From the NCBI RefSeq assembly GCF_009915765.1, contig NZ_JAABLQ010000001.1:186001-250000 (forward strand): DNA of 64,000 nt. Direction: 5' to 3'. The stretch's first letter is position 1. Each line of letters starts with the position of its first letter. Of the stretch, positions 46,930 through 60,899 are shown piece after piece. Origin of the DNA: Pannonibacter sp. XCT-53 (lineage in GTDB: Bacteria > Pseudomonadota > Alphaproteobacteria > Rhizobiales > Stappiaceae). A model generated the notes under the pieces. That model was not told the DNA's origin and did no database searches. It was given only the letters and a program-made list of their open reading frames with translations. The translations under genes were made by a program, and so were the position numbers.

Positions 46930-48313
46930 CGGCAGCCCGTCCGGTCCGCTCTCCGCACCCGGATCGTCTCCGGTTGCCCCGTCGCTGGCCGGCCAGCCCT
47001 GGCTGGCGGATCCGGCCCTGCAACAGGTGTTTGAGGCCATCGGCCGCGAGGGGGACGAGCTGCGCGCCGTCGGCGGCGTGGTGCGCAATTCCCTCCTCGG
47101 CGTGCCCGTGTCCGATGTCGATCTCTGCAGCACGGCCCTGCCCGAGGTGGTGATGCAGCGCGCCCGTGCCGCCGGACTGAAGGCCGTGCCGACCGGCATC
47201 GAGCATGGCACCGTCACGGTGGTCAGCGCCGGCCAGGCCTTCGAGATCACGACGCTGCGCGAGGATGTGGAGACCTTCGGCCGCCACGCGGTGGTCCGCT
47301 TCGGCCGCGACTGGGCGCGGGATGCGGCGCGGCGCGACTTCACGCTGAATGCGCTCTATTGCGCTGCCGACGGCACGGTCCACGATCCGCTCCGTGGCCT
47401 CTCCGACTGTCTGGCGCGACGCGTCCGCTTCATCGGTGCGGCGAGCCAGCGCATCCGCGAGGATTACCTGCGCATCCTGCGGTTCTTCCGCATGCACGCC
47501 TGCTACGGGTCCGGCAGCCTCGACCCGGACGGACTGTCGGCCGCCATCGCGCTGCGGGACGGGTTGCGGCAGCTGTCGGCCGAGCGCGTCGGCGCGGAGC
47601 TGAAACGTCTTGTCGTCGCCCCCGGGGCGGCGCCCGTCCTGCGCCAGATGGAAGACTGCGGCATCCTGGAGATCGTCACCGGCGGGCTGGCACGGCTGGC
47701 CCTGTTCGAGGCGCTTGTCGAGGCCCCGCCAGAGGTCCGGACCGCGTCCGGTCCGGATGCGCCGGTCGAGGGTTCGGCTCAGGCCACTGTCACCAAACCA
47801 GCGGCCCCCGGACCAACTGCCCCCGGACCAACTTCCCCCGGGCTGGCGGCCCCCGTGGCGCTGGCGGCGCTGTTCGGCTTCGTTCGCGAGGATCTGGAGC
47901 GTCTGGCCGCGCGGCTCCGGCTCTCCAACGCCGAGCGCGAGCGGATGCTCGCGGCGCGGAGCGCGGGAGAGGCGCTTGCGGCCGCCGCCGACCCGGAGCG
48001 CAGGCTCAAGGCGCTTGTCGTCGATGCCGGGCCCGAGCCTGCCGCCGACGGGCTGAGGCTGGCGATTGCGGCTTGCCGGGCCGGGGGCGGAGATCCCGCC
48101 GCCCTCGTCGCGCTCCGGCCGCTGCTTGAGGCCTGGCCGGTCCCGGTCTTTCCGGTTGGCGGACGCGATCTGGTGGCGCTCGGCCTGCCGAAAGGGCCGG
48201 CCCTCGGGGCGACGCTGGCCCGGCTGCGGCAGGCGTGGGTGGCCAGCGACTACGCCGCCAGCCGCGCCGACCTGCTGCGGCTCGTGGCGGCGGAGCTGCC
48301 CCCGGCCGGCTAG
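46922..48313 (+). CDS. cca: CCA tRNA nucleotidyltransferase
   Basis: The 463-residue protein adds or repairs the 3' CCA of tRNAs, or is the close poly(A) polymerase relative. It has GGVVRNSLLGVPVSDVDLCS with the catalytic D-x-D, RRDFTLNALYC and YLRILRFFRMHACYG. A Pro/Gly repeat insert (PGPTAPGPTSPG) near residue 297 looks like a flexible linker. ATG 46922 overlaps the DUF6111 stop. Whether its main role is CCA addition cannot be decided from sequence, but the tRNA in this window encodes its own CCA. Confidence 0.9.
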   Translation: MSSGSPSGPLSAPGSSPVAPSLAGQPWLADPALQQVFEAIGREGDELRAVGGVVRNSLLGVPVSDVDLCSTALPEVVMQRARAAGLKAVPTGIEHGTVTVVSAGQAFEITTLREDVETFGRHAVVRFGRDWARDAARRDFTLNALYCAADGTVHDPLRGLSDCLARRVRFIGAASQRIREDYLRILRFFRMHACYGSGSLDPDGLSAAIALRDGLRQLSAERVGAELKRLVVAPGAAPVLRQMEDCGILEIVTGGLARLALFEALVEAPPEVRTASGPDAPVEGSAQATVTKPAAPGPTAPGPTSPGLAAPVALAALFGFVREDLERLAARLRLSNAERERMLAARSAGEALAAAADPERRLKALVVDAGPEPAADGLRLAIAACRAGGGDPAALVALRPLLEAWPVPVFPVGGRDLVALGLPKGPALGATLARLRQAWVASDYAASRADLLRLVAAELPPAG

Positions 48314-48385
48314 GCCCCCGTCTCGCCTGCCCGTCTCCCGGTCTTGTCGTTTCCCCGTGTCTTTTCCTCGTGTCGTTGGCCGGAC

Positions 48386-49321
48386 TTACGGCCACTTCAC
48401 CACGGGTGGCATGGACGACAGGATCGAGGCGACATTGCCGCCGGTCTTCAGCCCGAAGATCGTGCCGCGGTCATAGAGCAGGTTGTACTCGACATAGCGC
48501 CCGCGCCGGATCAGCTGTTCCTCGCGCTCGGCCTCCGACCAGGGCTTGGCGAAATTGGCCTGCACCAGCTTCGGATAGATGTCGAGGAAGCCCAGTCCCA
48601 CGTCCCGCGTCAGGGCGAAGTCCGCATCCCAGTCGCCGGAGTTGAGATAGTCGTAGAAGATGCCGCCGATGCCGCGCGGCTCGTTGCGGTGCTTGAGGAA
48701 GAAGTAGTCGTCGCACCAGGTCTTGAAGGCCGGATAGTCCGCATTCCTGTGCGGCGCGCAGGCATTCTCCATCGCCTTGTGAAAGGCGATGCTGTCCGGA
48801 TCGGTCTGCGTGCGCCGCGCGTCCAGCACCGGCGTCAGGTCGGCGCCGCCGCCGAACCACTGCCGCGTCGTCACGACCATGCGCGTGTTCATGTGCACGG
48901 CCGGCACATGCGGGTTCTGCGGATGGGCGATCAGGCTGATGCCGGAGGCCCAGAAACGCGGGTCCTCCGCCGCACCGGGGATCTGGCCCCGGAACTCGGG
49001 CGAGAACTCGCCGTAGACGGTGGAGACATGCACGCCCACCTTCTCGAACACGCGGCCATGCATCATCGACATGACACCGCCGCCGCCCTTGGCGCCGCTC
49101 GCATCCGTGCGCTCCCAGGGCGTGCGCTCGAACCGGCCGGCCGGCTGGTCGGCAAGCGGGCCGCCCAGGCTGCCGATCTCGTCCTCCAGCGCCTCGAAGG
49201 CCGCGCAGATGCGGTCCCTGAGGTCGGCGAACCAGGCCGGAGCGGCCTCCTTCTTGGCCTCGATGTCGGCCGGAACCGGGCCGCCGCGCTGGCTGCCGCC
49301 GTCGGGGATCTTGTCGTTCAT
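48386..49321 (-). CDS. hemF: Oxygen-dependent coproporphyrinogen III oxidase
   Basis: The 311-residue protein decarboxylates coproporphyrinogen III to protoporphyrinogen IX in haem synthesis. The family block '[10 protein letters not shown]' and 'HNPRMRV'-like [15 protein letters not shown] motif are present, with [14 protein letters not shown] and [18 protein letters not shown]. It is full length, on the minus strand, convergent with the CCA gene over a 72-nt gap. Confidence 0.95.
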   Translation of the reverse strand: MNDKIPDGGSQRGGPVPADIEAKKEAAPAWFADLRDRICAAFEALEDEIGSLGGPLADQPAGRFERTPWERTDASGAKGGGGVMSMMHGRVFEKVGVHVSTVYGEFSPEFRGQIPGAAEDPRFWASGISLIAHPQNPHVPAVHMNTRMVVTTRQWFGGGADLTPVLDARRTQTDPDSIAFHKAMENACAPHRNADYPAFKTWCDDYFFLKHRNEPRGIGGIFYDYLNSGDWDADFALTRDVGLGFLDIYPKLVQANFAKPWSEAEREEQLIRRGRYVEYNLLYDRGTIFGLKTGGNVASILSSMPPVVKWP

Positions 49322-49490
49322 GGGCTTTCGCGTCCTCTCATGGGCTGGATCGGGCGGTCAGGGCTCCCGGCGCCTGCCCTCGGTCCGCTGATGCGGTGTC
49401 CTTGGCAAAAGTTCTAGCGGCTCCCGGGCCGACATGCAAAGCACGGTCATGCCGTGGCGCCTGCTCTCCGTCCGATCTCCGTCACATCCG

Positions 49491-49964
49491 TCAAACGCGG
49501 GTGACTGTGGGAAAGTTCCCGGTCTGGCGCAGGGCTTCGCCGAGGATCATCGCCGCCGAGATGGCCACATTGAGGGACCGCAGCCCCTCGGCCATCGGAA
49601 TGAGCACCCGCGCATCGGCGGCCGCGTGCACGCTCTCCGGCACGCCCGCGGTCTCGCGGCCCAGCATCAGCAGGTCATCGGGGGCATAGTCCAGCCGGGT
49701 GTAGGCGATGCTTCCCCGGGTCGAGGCCAGCACCAGGCGCCGGCCCTCGGCCTCGCGCCACGCCTCGAAGGCGGCCCAGGTCACATGCCGGATCAGCGCC
49801 GCGCGTTCCAGATAGTCCATGCCGGCCCGCCGCAGGGCGTGGTCCGACAGCGGAAATCCGGCGGGCTCGATCAGGTGCACCTTCACGTTGAGGCAGGCGG
49901 CCATGCGCAGCATCGTGCCGGTGTTCTGCGGGATATCCGGCTGATAGAGGACAAGATCGGGCAT
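49491..49964 (-). CDS. trmL: tRNA (cytidine(34)-2'-O)-methyltransferase TrmL
   Basis: The 157-residue SPOUT methyltransferase has the typical LYQPDIPQNTGTMLRMAACL start, GRETAGVP and IPMAEGLRSLNVAISAAMIL, which forms the AdoMet knot. It methylates the wobble base of tRNA Leu isoacceptors. The start at 49964 is the family start; the upstream in-frame sequence is not conserved. It is followed on the same strand by hemF after a gap of about 170 nt. Confidence 0.92.
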   Translation of the reverse strand: MPDLVLYQPDIPQNTGTMLRMAACLNVKVHLIEPAGFPLSDHALRRAGMDYLERAALIRHVTWAAFEAWREAEGRRLVLASTRGSIAYTRLDYAPDDLLMLGRETAGVPESVHAAADARVLIPMAEGLRSLNVAISAAMILGEALRQTGNFPTVTRV

Positions 49965-50059
49965 GGGCGGCTTCGGTTCGCGGACACTCCGCGATCCGAT
50001 ACGGGCGTGCCGCAGGACTTGCAAGCCCTGCGGCCCCTTGCGTCAGCGGGGGGTGGCCG

Positions 50060-50926
50060 TCAGCGGCCGCTCACCTCTGCCAGCAGCTCGCTCGCCGCCA
50101 GCTTGCCGAGCGCGTTGCCGGCGAGCGGGCTGTCCCCGGTCAGCAGCTTGCCGTCCTTGTGCACCTGTCCCGAAATGCCCGTGTTCAGGATCTCGAAGCC
50201 AAGGGCACTCAGCTTCTCGCCGAACTTCCAGGTCAGGTGGCCGGGCATGTAGCCGATGTCCGGCGTCTGGGCATCCATCGCGTCGGGGAAGGCCACGATC
50301 TGCTTGCCCTTGAAGAGCGTGCTGTCCTCGCCCACCGCCAGGAAGGCCGCCGGGCCGTGGCAGAGCGAGATGACGAACTTGTCGTGCGCCACCGCCCATT
50401 CGAGCACTGCCTTGACCTCGGGGCTGTGCGGCAGGCCGATCAGCGCGCCATGTCCGCCGGGAATGAACACGCCGATGTAGTCGGACTGGTCGCCGAGCGA
50501 CTCCGCGACCACATCCGCGAGCTTGCGCGGCGCCTTGATCTGGTCGGCATAGCGGGCGAACAGTCCGGTGATCTCGGCGTCCTCCTTGGGCATGGCCCAG
50601 AACTCGAATTTCATCGGGTTGCCCGATGCCGTGGCGAACTCGAAGTCGAAGCCGGCCTTCTCCATGTGATACATGGGCAGCAGGGTCTCGACCGGATGGT
50701 TGCCGGTGGAGAACATCGCACCATTGGCGAGCAGCAGGTACCGTTCGTCTGCGCCGATCACCAGGATCTTCCACCGCTTGCCGGTGTAGGGTGCGGGATA
50801 GTCGGCTCCCGACAGATCAGACTTCGGCGACGTGAACTGGCTGAGCGAGTAAGGCGAGGGGAAAAATGCGTTGTCCTCGGCAGGGTCCGGCGTCGGCTTC
50901 ATGTCTTGATTGACGGTGGCAGTCAT
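50060..50926 (-). CDS. hchA: Glyoxalase III / protein deglycase HchA (Hsp31)
   Basis: The 288-residue protein matches E. coli Hsp31 over its length: [53 protein letters not shown] (here [15 protein letters not shown]), the nucleophile Cys in [11 protein letters not shown], and [13 protein letters not shown]. It converts methylglyoxal to lactate and has chaperone and deglycase activity. The start is ATG 50926 with GGAGAAAG upstream. It is divergent from an AraC-type gene with 149 nt between starts, probably its regulator. Confidence 0.94.
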   Translation of the reverse strand: MTATVNQDMKPTPDPAEDNAFFPSPYSLSQFTSPKSDLSGADYPAPYTGKRWKILVIGADERYLLLANGAMFSTGNHPVETLLPMYHMEKAGFDFEFATASGNPMKFEFWAMPKEDAEITGLFARYADQIKAPRKLADVVAESLGDQSDYIGVFIPGGHGALIGLPHSPEVKAVLEWAVAHDKFVISLCHGPAAFLAVGEDSTLFKGKQIVAFPDAMDAQTPDIGYMPGHLTWKFGEKLSALGFEILNTGISGQVHKDGKLLTGDSPLAGNALGKLAASELLAEVSGR

Positions 50927-51020
50927 TTTCTTTCTCCGTTTGTGTGTGTATTCCGGATTTTCTTTAGGTGAATTTTTCAGGTTTATGATAACCGCAGGTC
51001 CTGGATTGTTGTCGGGTGAT

Positions 51021-51046
51021 GCAGTCGGACTGCGAATTTTCGCAGT
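51021..51046. promoter_or_regulatory. Palindromic operator candidate in the hchA-araC divergent region
   Basis: ACTGCGAATTTTCGCAGT (51029-51046) is a perfect palindrome with a 2-nt centre. A further half site GCAGTC (51021) faces it, giving GCAGT-CGG-ACTGC. The site is 30 nt before the AraC-type start and about 100 nt before hchA. Confidence 0.6.
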
Positions 51047-51075
51047 ATATTTGCAAACGAAGAGAGCGAACTGCA

Positions 51076-52083
51076 ATGTCTCAAACGCCGGATCACTTTG
51101 CCGAAACGCCGGCCGGGCATCCGGGCGATGCCCTGTCGCCCATCCTCGAGGTGATCCGCCTGCGTGGCGAGGGCCTCTCGGCCTTTCGTCCGGCGCCGGG
51201 CTTTTCCTTCTCGTTCGGGCCTGCGCGCGGCGTCCTGCATGTCGTCGGCGCGGGGCGCATCCAGCTGGCAGCCGGCCCGCAGGAGCGGCCCCTGGTGCTG
51301 GAAACCGGGGATGTGGCCGTCCTCATCCCGGCCGACGGGCATCGGATCGCCGACGACTGGGCCCTGCCGCCGCAGGCGGTCGCGCCCGGCTGTGCCCTCG
51401 ACCTGCCGCAGCAGGACGCCGGTCCCGGTCCCGGCCCCGACCCCAATCCCGGCCCCAATCCCGACCCTGCACCGGCCGACGGTCATGCTGCCTGGTTCAC
51501 CGGCTGGTTCTCCTTCGATCCGGTCCTGGCCAAGCACCTGTTCTCCATCCTGCCGGTGCCGCTTGTCGTCAGGGCCGGCCAGATCCGGCCGGAGGGCTGG
51601 CTTGGGCGTCTCGTCGAGATGATTGCGCTCGAGACGGCGGTTGCCCGGCAGGGCGCGCATGTGGCGACGTCGCGTCTCCTCGATCTGCTGATCATCCAGG
51701 TCCTGCGCAGCTGGGCGATCGCATCGGCGACCGAGGTGGGCTGGCTGGCAGCCGCCACCGATGACCGGATCGGCCGCGCCCTGGCGGCCATCCACGCCGA
51801 TCCGGCCCATGCCTGGACCGTCAACGAGCTGGCGGCTCTGGCCGGCATGTCACGCACCGTGTTTGCCGAGCGCTTCGCGCAGCTCGTCGGGCATACGCCG
51901 GCAAGCTACATCGCCTGCTGGCGCCTCGATCACGCCACCGGGTTGCTGCGCACGTCAGATCTGACCCTCTCCGAGATTGCCTTCCGCAGCGGCTTTGCCT
52001 CCGCCGCCACCTTCTCGCGCGCCTTCCGCCAGCGCTTCGAGGCCACGCCGCAACGCTGGCGCCAGCTCAACCGCGGTCGCTGA
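51076..52083 (+). CDS. AraC-family transcriptional regulator with cupin domain
   Basis: The 335-residue protein has a cupin sensor domain (about 20-190) and a C-terminal double helix-turn-helix (about 235-335; [30 protein letters not shown], then [24 protein letters not shown]). A Pro/Gly/Asp/Asn repeat linker ([17 protein letters not shown]) interrupts the cupin region near residue 118. Cupin_6 AraC relatives often sense reactive carbonyls or other small molecules. It is divergent from hchA, with a perfect palindrome between. ATG 51076 is chosen; ATG 51016 is upstream. Confidence 0.88.
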   Translation: MSQTPDHFAETPAGHPGDALSPILEVIRLRGEGLSAFRPAPGFSFSFGPARGVLHVVGAGRIQLAAGPQERPLVLETGDVAVLIPADGHRIADDWALPPQAVAPGCALDLPQQDAGPGPGPDPNPGPNPDPAPADGHAAWFTGWFSFDPVLAKHLFSILPVPLVVRAGQIRPEGWLGRLVEMIALETAVARQGAHVATSRLLDLLIIQVLRSWAIASATEVGWLAAATDDRIGRALAAIHADPAHAWTVNELAALAGMSRTVFAERFAQLVGHTPASYIACWRLDHATGLLRTSDLTLSEIAFRSGFASAATFSRAFRQRFEATPQRWRQLNRGR

Positions 52084-52246
52084 GCGCCCGGCTGCGCCGC
52101 CCGCGCGCCTGTCGGCGCCCGCCAGCGCCCGTCAGCGGCACGGCGCGCCCGCACCGCAGGCAGGGATCGAGGGACTGGCCGGCCCGCCAGAAGCTGCTAC
52201 ATAGGGCGGGGGAGAGACGCGAGACCACGCCAGCGGGGCCACAGCA

Positions 52247-54085
<1,839 letters not shown>

Positions 54086-54170
54086 GGGCTGGCGGCGGGC
54101 GCGGCCAACCCCTGCCGGGTGATCCGGCCGGCCGGGGCCGGCGTAGACGTCAGGCAGAAGGAACACAGAC

Positions 54171-54572
54171 ATGCCCCAGATCCTCGTCGCCTATGGCACG
54201 ACCGCCGCGATCTTCCTCATCATCGACGCCATCTGGCTGTCCCAGGTTGCCACCCGCTTCTACTTCGACCGCATCGGTCATCTGCTGATGGACAAGCCGA
54301 ACCTCGGGGCGGCAGCGGTCTTCTACATGCTCTATGTCGTCGGCATCCTGATCTTTGCCGTGCTGCCGGCGCTGCGCAACGAGTCCTTCTGGCATGCGCT
54401 TGTCTATGGCGCGCTGTTCGGCTTCTTCGCCTATCTCACCTATGACATGACCAACTACGCCACCATGCGCGACTGGCCGTTCATCGTCGTCGTGGTGGAT
54501 GTGCTGTGGGGCACGGTGCTCACCGGGGTCTCGGCCGCCGGAGGCTATTACCTGACGCAGAAATTCCTCTGA
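54171..54572 (+). CDS. DUF2177 membrane protein
   Basis: The 133-residue protein has four membrane helices and the family segments AAIFLIIDAIWL, YFDRIGHLL, AAVFYMLYVVGI and YDMTNYATMRDWP. It is a DUF2177 member of unknown function. RBS is AAGGAA before ATG 54171. It stands alone between the ABC exporter and the chemoreceptor. Confidence 0.88.
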   Translation: MPQILVAYGTTAAIFLIIDAIWLSQVATRFYFDRIGHLLMDKPNLGAAAVFYMLYVVGILIFAVLPALRNESFWHALVYGALFGFFAYLTYDMTNYATMRDWPFIVVVVDVLWGTVLTGVSAAGGYYLTQKFL

Positions 54573-54677
54573 CCTTCGCTTGACTGGCGCGTCCATAGAA
54601 AATTTACGGACTGGGCCGAGTATTGATGCAAGGTGGTGGACCGTTCCGGTCAGTGTTTCCTCTTGCGAGTTTGTGCG

Positions 54678-56021
54678 ATGTCCCAATCCGGTAATGCCGG
54701 CCTCCGGCTGCCCATCGTGGGCAGGTTCCTGGTGCTGGTCGTGTCAGCGGCCGTGATCATGATGGTCGGCACGGCCTATGCCTTCTACGTCTTCCGCATG
54801 GCCCTGACCCGCGCGCTGGCCGATCCGGTCGAGGCGCAGGGGTTCCTCGGGGCGACCGGCGCGGCGCGGGTCGATGCGCTCATCTTCGACCAGATGCTGC
54901 AGGTCATGATCGTCTGCACGCCCGTGGGACTTGCCTTTCTCGGTCTTGCGATCTGGCTGGCGATGGGGGTGGCGCGGCCGCTCCGGCGCCTGCAGGACGG
55001 TCTGACCCGCCTGTCGCGCGGGGATCTGGATGTGGCGGTGGAGGGCGGCGACCGCTCCGACGAGATTGGCGACATCGCCCGCTCCGTGCTGGAGTTCCGC
55101 GGCAAGCTTGCGGCCCGGGCCCGCGAGGAAGCCGAGCGGCAGACCCGGCAGCAGCAGCACAGCGAGGAAGAGCGCAAGGCGCTCCTGCGTGACATTGCCG
55201 ATGATTTCGAGCGTTCGGTGCTCAGCGCCGTCCACTCGCTGGGCGAGACCGCCCGGGCCGTCAACAGCAACGCGGGCGAACTCAGGGACGCCGTTGGCCG
55301 CTCCTCGCATGCGGTGGCCGAGGTCAGCTCCGCGACCGCCCAGTCCGGCCAGTCCGTCGGCAGCATGTCGGACGCGGCCGCCTTGCTCACCCGCTCGATC
55401 GCCGGCATCACCGACGACGTGCAGCAGGCCTCGCTCATTGCCGGCAGCGCCGTCGAGGAGGCCCGCCAGACCGACGCCATCGTCGGCCGCCTGTCCGAGA
55501 CAGGCCGTGCCATCGGCGAGGTGGTCGAGCTGATCAGCCAGATCGCCAACCAGACCAATCTCCTGGCGCTCAACGCCACCATCGAGGCCGCGCGGGCCGG
55601 AGAGGCGGGACGCGGCTTCGCCGTTGTCGCCAACGAGGTCAAGGCCCTCGCCGGCCAGACCACCAAGGCCACCGAAGAGATCACCGCACAGGTCGCCTCG
55701 GTCCAGACCGTTGCCGATCAGGCGGTTGTCGCCATCCGCTCCATCGCCGGCACGATCGACCGCATCAGCGAGATTTCCAACACCATCCGCGCCTCCGTGC
55801 AGCAGCAGGCCGAGGCCACCGGCGCCATCGGCCGGTCCGTGTCGGTTGCGACCTCCAGCACGTCCCGCGTCGACAGCAACGTCGCGCAGCTCGCCGGAGC
55901 GATGCAGGCCAGCACCCGGGCCACCGACGCCATGCAGTCCGCAGCCGGCCAGCTCGGCACCCTGTCGGGCGAGCTGCAGGCGCAGGTGCGGCAGTTCCTG
56001 ACCAGCATCCGCGCGGCCTGA
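54678..56021 (+). CDS. Methyl-accepting chemotaxis protein
   Basis: The 447-residue receptor has a membrane helix at about 13-36, a short periplasmic loop of 35 residues, a second helix at about 71-94, a HAMP domain ([21 protein letters not shown]) and a signalling domain. The hairpin tip [18 protein letters not shown] and [18 protein letters not shown] are conserved. With such a small periplasmic part it may sense an intracellular or membrane state. ATG 54678 is chosen after TTGTGCG. No CheW-binding pentapeptide at the C-terminus was recognised. Confidence 0.9.
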   Translation: MSQSGNAGLRLPIVGRFLVLVVSAAVIMMVGTAYAFYVFRMALTRALADPVEAQGFLGATGAARVDALIFDQMLQVMIVCTPVGLAFLGLAIWLAMGVARPLRRLQDGLTRLSRGDLDVAVEGGDRSDEIGDIARSVLEFRGKLAARAREEAERQTRQQQHSEEERKALLRDIADDFERSVLSAVHSLGETARAVNSNAGELRDAVGRSSHAVAEVSSATAQSGQSVGSMSDAAALLTRSIAGITDDVQQASLIAGSAVEEARQTDAIVGRLSETGRAIGEVVELISQIANQTNLLALNATIEAARAGEAGRGFAVVANEVKALAGQTTKATEEITAQVASVQTVADQAVVAIRSIAGTIDRISEISNTIRASVQQQAEATGAIGRSVSVATSSTSRVDSNVAQLAGAMQASTRATDAMQSAAGQLGTLSGELQAQVRQFLTSIRAA

Positions 56022-56234
56022 CGATCCGTGGCGGAGGCCGCGCGGAGATCCCGCGTGGCCTGCCTCCGGCTGCAACCTGCATTTGTTGCGCAAAGGCCAC
56101 AGCTGCCCCGAAAGCGCGGCAGCCGGCGTTATACAGCTTTTCCTCTACGCCAGACTCGGCTAGGTAAATTCCTGCGTCCGGTGGCGGATGCATCTTGGCA
56201 ACCTGATCAACCTTCGAGCCGTGGGAGGGTGTAC

Positions 56235-56318
56235 ATGACCATTGCGTCGCGCGTCTGCATGACCGCCGCCCTGTTGCTGGGCTCGATCGCCGAGTTGGCC
56301 CGCTCCCCGCGGGCCTGA
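56235..56318 (+). CDS. Possible 27-residue peptide gene
   Basis: The reading frame starts MTIASRVCMTAALLLGSIAE after GGGAGGG at an 8-nt spacing and encodes a short hydrophobic peptide. A hairpin GGCCCGC/GCGGGCC (56297-56316) overlaps its end. It is in the 433-nt gap between the chemoreceptor and the next gene, where nothing else was noticed. It could be a leader or a small membrane peptide, or chance. Confidence 0.25.
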   Translation: MTIASRVCMTAALLLGSIAELARSPRA

Positions 56319-56454
56319 CCCAAAGCTCCACATTCCAGCTGACCTGCCTCCGGTCCAAGCCACGCCGCCCTGACGGCGGGCTGCAGCCGCCATGTCATGG
56401 CCCCTGTCTTCCGGTGGCATATCTCTGAGCCATTCCTCTGCCTGGAGCAGACCC

Positions 56455-56878
56455 ATGTCCGATCGTTATCCGACGGACCCGTTCGCCTTGCCGAACCGTC
56501 CGGATGTTGCATTTACCCTGGCTGGCGCCGACAGGCCGGCCGTTGTCCGTTCGCCCCTGCAGCGCCTGCGCCTGGCCGTGCTGGCGCTTGCGGCCTTCGT
56601 CGTGACCGTGACCGGCGTTGCCGCCCTTCTTTTCCTGCCGGTTCTCCTGCATGAACTGATGGACCTGCAGGCTGTGCAAAGGCACGGTGAAGTCATGCTG
56701 ATGTCGCGATACGGCGCGCATCTGATGTCGCTGTTCCTGGGGACCGTCGTGGTCTCCGGGGCCCTGGTCAGCTTTGCCCTGGCCGTCGTCCTGTCGTCGC
56801 AGCGGTCGCGGGTGCTCACACCCGTGGTTCGCCGGCGCAAGCAAGAGCGGGGCGTCCGCACCCGCCCGGAGATCACCG

Positions 56879-56895
<17 letters not shown>
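56455..56895 (+). CDS. Small two-helix membrane protein, partner of the second ABC exporter
   Basis: The 146-residue protein has two membrane helices (about 38-62 and 86-110) with the charged loop LHELMDLQAVQRHGEVMLMSRYG between, and a basic C-terminal tail. It overlaps the next ABC gene by 17 nt, which suggests a joint role. It is not recognised. The start ATG 56455 has GGAGCAG 4-10 nt upstream. Confidence 0.6.
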
Positions 56896-58717
<1,822 letters not shown>

Positions 58718-58726
58718 GCATAAGGC

Positions 58727-58756
58727 GGGGGACGCGCGCCGGCGTGCGGGTCCCCC
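58727..58756 (+). terminator. Possible terminator after the second ABC exporter
   Basis: Arms GGGGGAC and GTCCCCC enclose a 16-nt GC-rich loop 9 nt after the stop codon. There is no T run. The remaining gap to petA (up to 59021) shows only the petA ribosome binding site. Confidence 0.4.
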
Positions 58757-59021
58757 CCTTCCAATCGCGGTGTTTTCGCGGCATCAAGGGGGCGAGGGTG
58801 AGACGGAAAGCGGTGCGACAAATGGGTCTGCGCCCATCCGCTATCTGGACAAGCCTGCAGAACGGTGCAAAAAGACGAGCCGCTTGGAGAAGGTGCGTGC
58901 GAATGCCGCACCCGTCTGCCGTTGATGCCCGCGTCGGACTGCCTATGGTTTTTTCGGAACCCGGGGCGGCCTGCCAGCGGGCATTCGGTATACGTTGAAC
59001 AGGTTTCGAGAGGACGCGACC

Positions 59022-59582
59022 TTGGCAAATACCCATTCGGCGGAACCGACCCGCCGTGACTTCCTCTATCTTGCGACGGGCGCCATGGGCGTTGTGGGCG
59101 CGGCCTCCGTGGCCTGGCCCTTCATCGACCAGATGAACCCGGACGCGTCGGCCCTCGCTCTTGCCTCGATCGAGGTGGACATCTCCGCCGTCGAGGTCGG
59201 TCAGTCGATCACCGTCACGTGGCGTGGCAAGCCGGTCTTCATCCGTCATCGCACGGAGAAGGAGATCGAGGAAGCCAAGGCCGTGCCGCTCACCGCGCTG
59301 CCTGATCCGCTCGCCCGCAACTCCAACCTGCCGGACTCCGCCGAGGCGACCGACGCCAACCGCGCGGCCGAAGGCAAGGAGCCCTGGCTCGTCATGGTCG
59401 GCATCTGCACCCATCTGGGCTGCGTTCCGATCGGCGACGCCGGCGACTTCGGCGGCTGGTTCTGCCCGTGCCACGGCTCGCACTACGACACCGCCGGCCG
59501 CATCCGCCTCGGGCCCGCACCGCAAAATCTGCTGGTCCCGCCCTTCGCGTTCGTTGAGGACGCGAAGATCAAGATCGGTTGA
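59022..59582 (+). CDS. petA: Ubiquinol-cytochrome c reductase iron-sulfur subunit (Rieske)
   Basis: The 186-residue protein starts at TTG 59022 ([19 protein letters not shown]), with GAGAGGA at 7 nt. The twin-arginine-type TRRDFL precedes a single membrane helix that anchors the protein. The Rieske cluster ligands are in CTHLGC and CPCHGSHYD. The periplasmic head carries electrons from ubiquinol to cytochrome c1. An in-frame TTG at 58995 is the alternative start. It leads the petABC operon. Confidence 0.93.
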   Translation: MANTHSAEPTRRDFLYLATGAMGVVGAASVAWPFIDQMNPDASALALASIEVDISAVEVGQSITVTWRGKPVFIRHRTEKEIEEAKAVPLTALPDPLARNSNLPDSAEATDANRAAEGKEPWLVMVGICTHLGCVPIGDAGDFGGWFCPCHGSHYDTAGRIRLGPAPQNLLVPPFAFVEDAKIKIG

Positions 59583-59605
59583 CCCGGAGCCCTGAGGAGA
59601 CAGCC

Positions 59606-60871
59606 ATGGCTGGACATTCTAACTACGTTCCGCAGAGCGCGGCCGCAAAGTGGCTCGAGAGCCGTCTGCCGGTCATTTCGCTCGTGCGCGGATCCTTCGT
59701 CGATTTCCCGACCCCGAAGAACCTCAACTACTGGTGGACCTTCGGCGGCATCCTGTTCTTCGTGCTGATCTCGCAGATCATCACCGGCATCGTCCTGGCG
59801 ATGCACTACACGCCGAACACCGCGATGGCGTTCAAGAGCGTCGAGCACATCATGCGTGATGTGAACTACGGCTGGCTCATCCGCTACCTGCACTCCAACG
59901 GCGCGTCGATGTTCTTCATCGCCGTGTACATCCACATCTTCCGTGGTCTCTATTACGGCTCCTACAAGGCGCCGCGCGAGATCTCGTGGATCCTCGGCGT
60001 GGTCATCTTCCTCCTGATGATGGGCACCGCCTTCATGGGCTACGTGCTGCCGTGGGGCCAGATGTCCTTCTGGGGCGCGACCGTGATCACCAACCTGTTC
60101 TCGGCCATCCCGCTCGTCGGCGAGTCGGTCAAGACCTGGCTGTGGGGTGGCTTCGCCGTCGACAACCCGACGCTGAACCGCTTCTTCTCGCTGCACTACC
60201 TGCTGCCGTTCATGATCTTCGGCGTCGTGCTGCTGCACGTGTGGGCCTTCCACACCACCGGCAACAACAACCCGACGGGCGTGCAGCCGAAGTCGAGCCA
60301 GGACACCCTGCCGTTCCACCCTTACTACACGATCAAGGATCTGTTCGCGATTGTCGTGTTCGTGATCTTCTTCGCGTGGTTCGTGTTCTACGTGCCGAAC
60401 TTCCTTGGTCACCCGGACAACTACATCCCCGCCAACCCGCTGGTCACCCCGGCGTATATCGTTCCGGAATGGTACTTCCTGCCATTCTACGCGATCCTGC
60501 GCGCCGTGCCGGACAAGCTCGGTGGCGTGCTGGCCATGTTCGGTGCGATCGCGATCCTGTTCGTCCTGCCGTGGCTTGACACTTCCAAGGTGCGCTCGGG
60601 TGCCTATCGCCCGCTGTTCAAGCAGTTCTTCTGGATCTTCGCGGCCAATGCGGTGGCTCTCGGCTACCTGGGCGCGATGCCGGCGGAAGGCATCTACGTG
60701 ATCCTGTCGCAGATCTGCACGGTCTACTACTTCGCCCACTTCCTGGTGATCCTGCCGCTGCTCGGCTTCCTGGAGAAGCCGCTGCCGATCCCGGCGTCGA
60801 TCTCGGAGGCCGTCCTTGCGGGCGGATCCGGCAAGCCAGCTGGTGCTGTCGCGGCACCGGAAACGAAGTGA
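59606..60871 (+). CDS. petB: Cytochrome b of the bc1 complex
   Basis: The 421-residue protein has eight membrane helices, the haem-ligating histidines in helices B and D (segments [12 protein letters not shown] and [15 protein letters not shown]), and the Qo-site [14 protein letters not shown] motif. It carries the two b haems. The start ATG 59606 has TGAGGAGA upstream, 23 nt after petA. Length is normal. Confidence 0.95.
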   Translation: MAGHSNYVPQSAAAKWLESRLPVISLVRGSFVDFPTPKNLNYWWTFGGILFFVLISQIITGIVLAMHYTPNTAMAFKSVEHIMRDVNYGWLIRYLHSNGASMFFIAVYIHIFRGLYYGSYKAPREISWILGVVIFLLMMGTAFMGYVLPWGQMSFWGATVITNLFSAIPLVGESVKTWLWGGFAVDNPTLNRFFSLHYLLPFMIFGVVLLHVWAFHTTGNNNPTGVQPKSSQDTLPFHPYYTIKDLFAIVVFVIFFAWFVFYVPNFLGHPDNYIPANPLVTPAYIVPEWYFLPFYAILRAVPDKLGGVLAMFGAIAILFVLPWLDTSKVRSGAYRPLFKQFFWIFAANAVALGYLGAMPAEGIYVILSQICTVYYFAHFLVILPLLGFLEKPLPIPASISEAVLAGGSGKPAGAVAAPETK

Positions 60872-60899
60872 CCGCCGGTCAGGTCAGGAGTTTTTGAAC

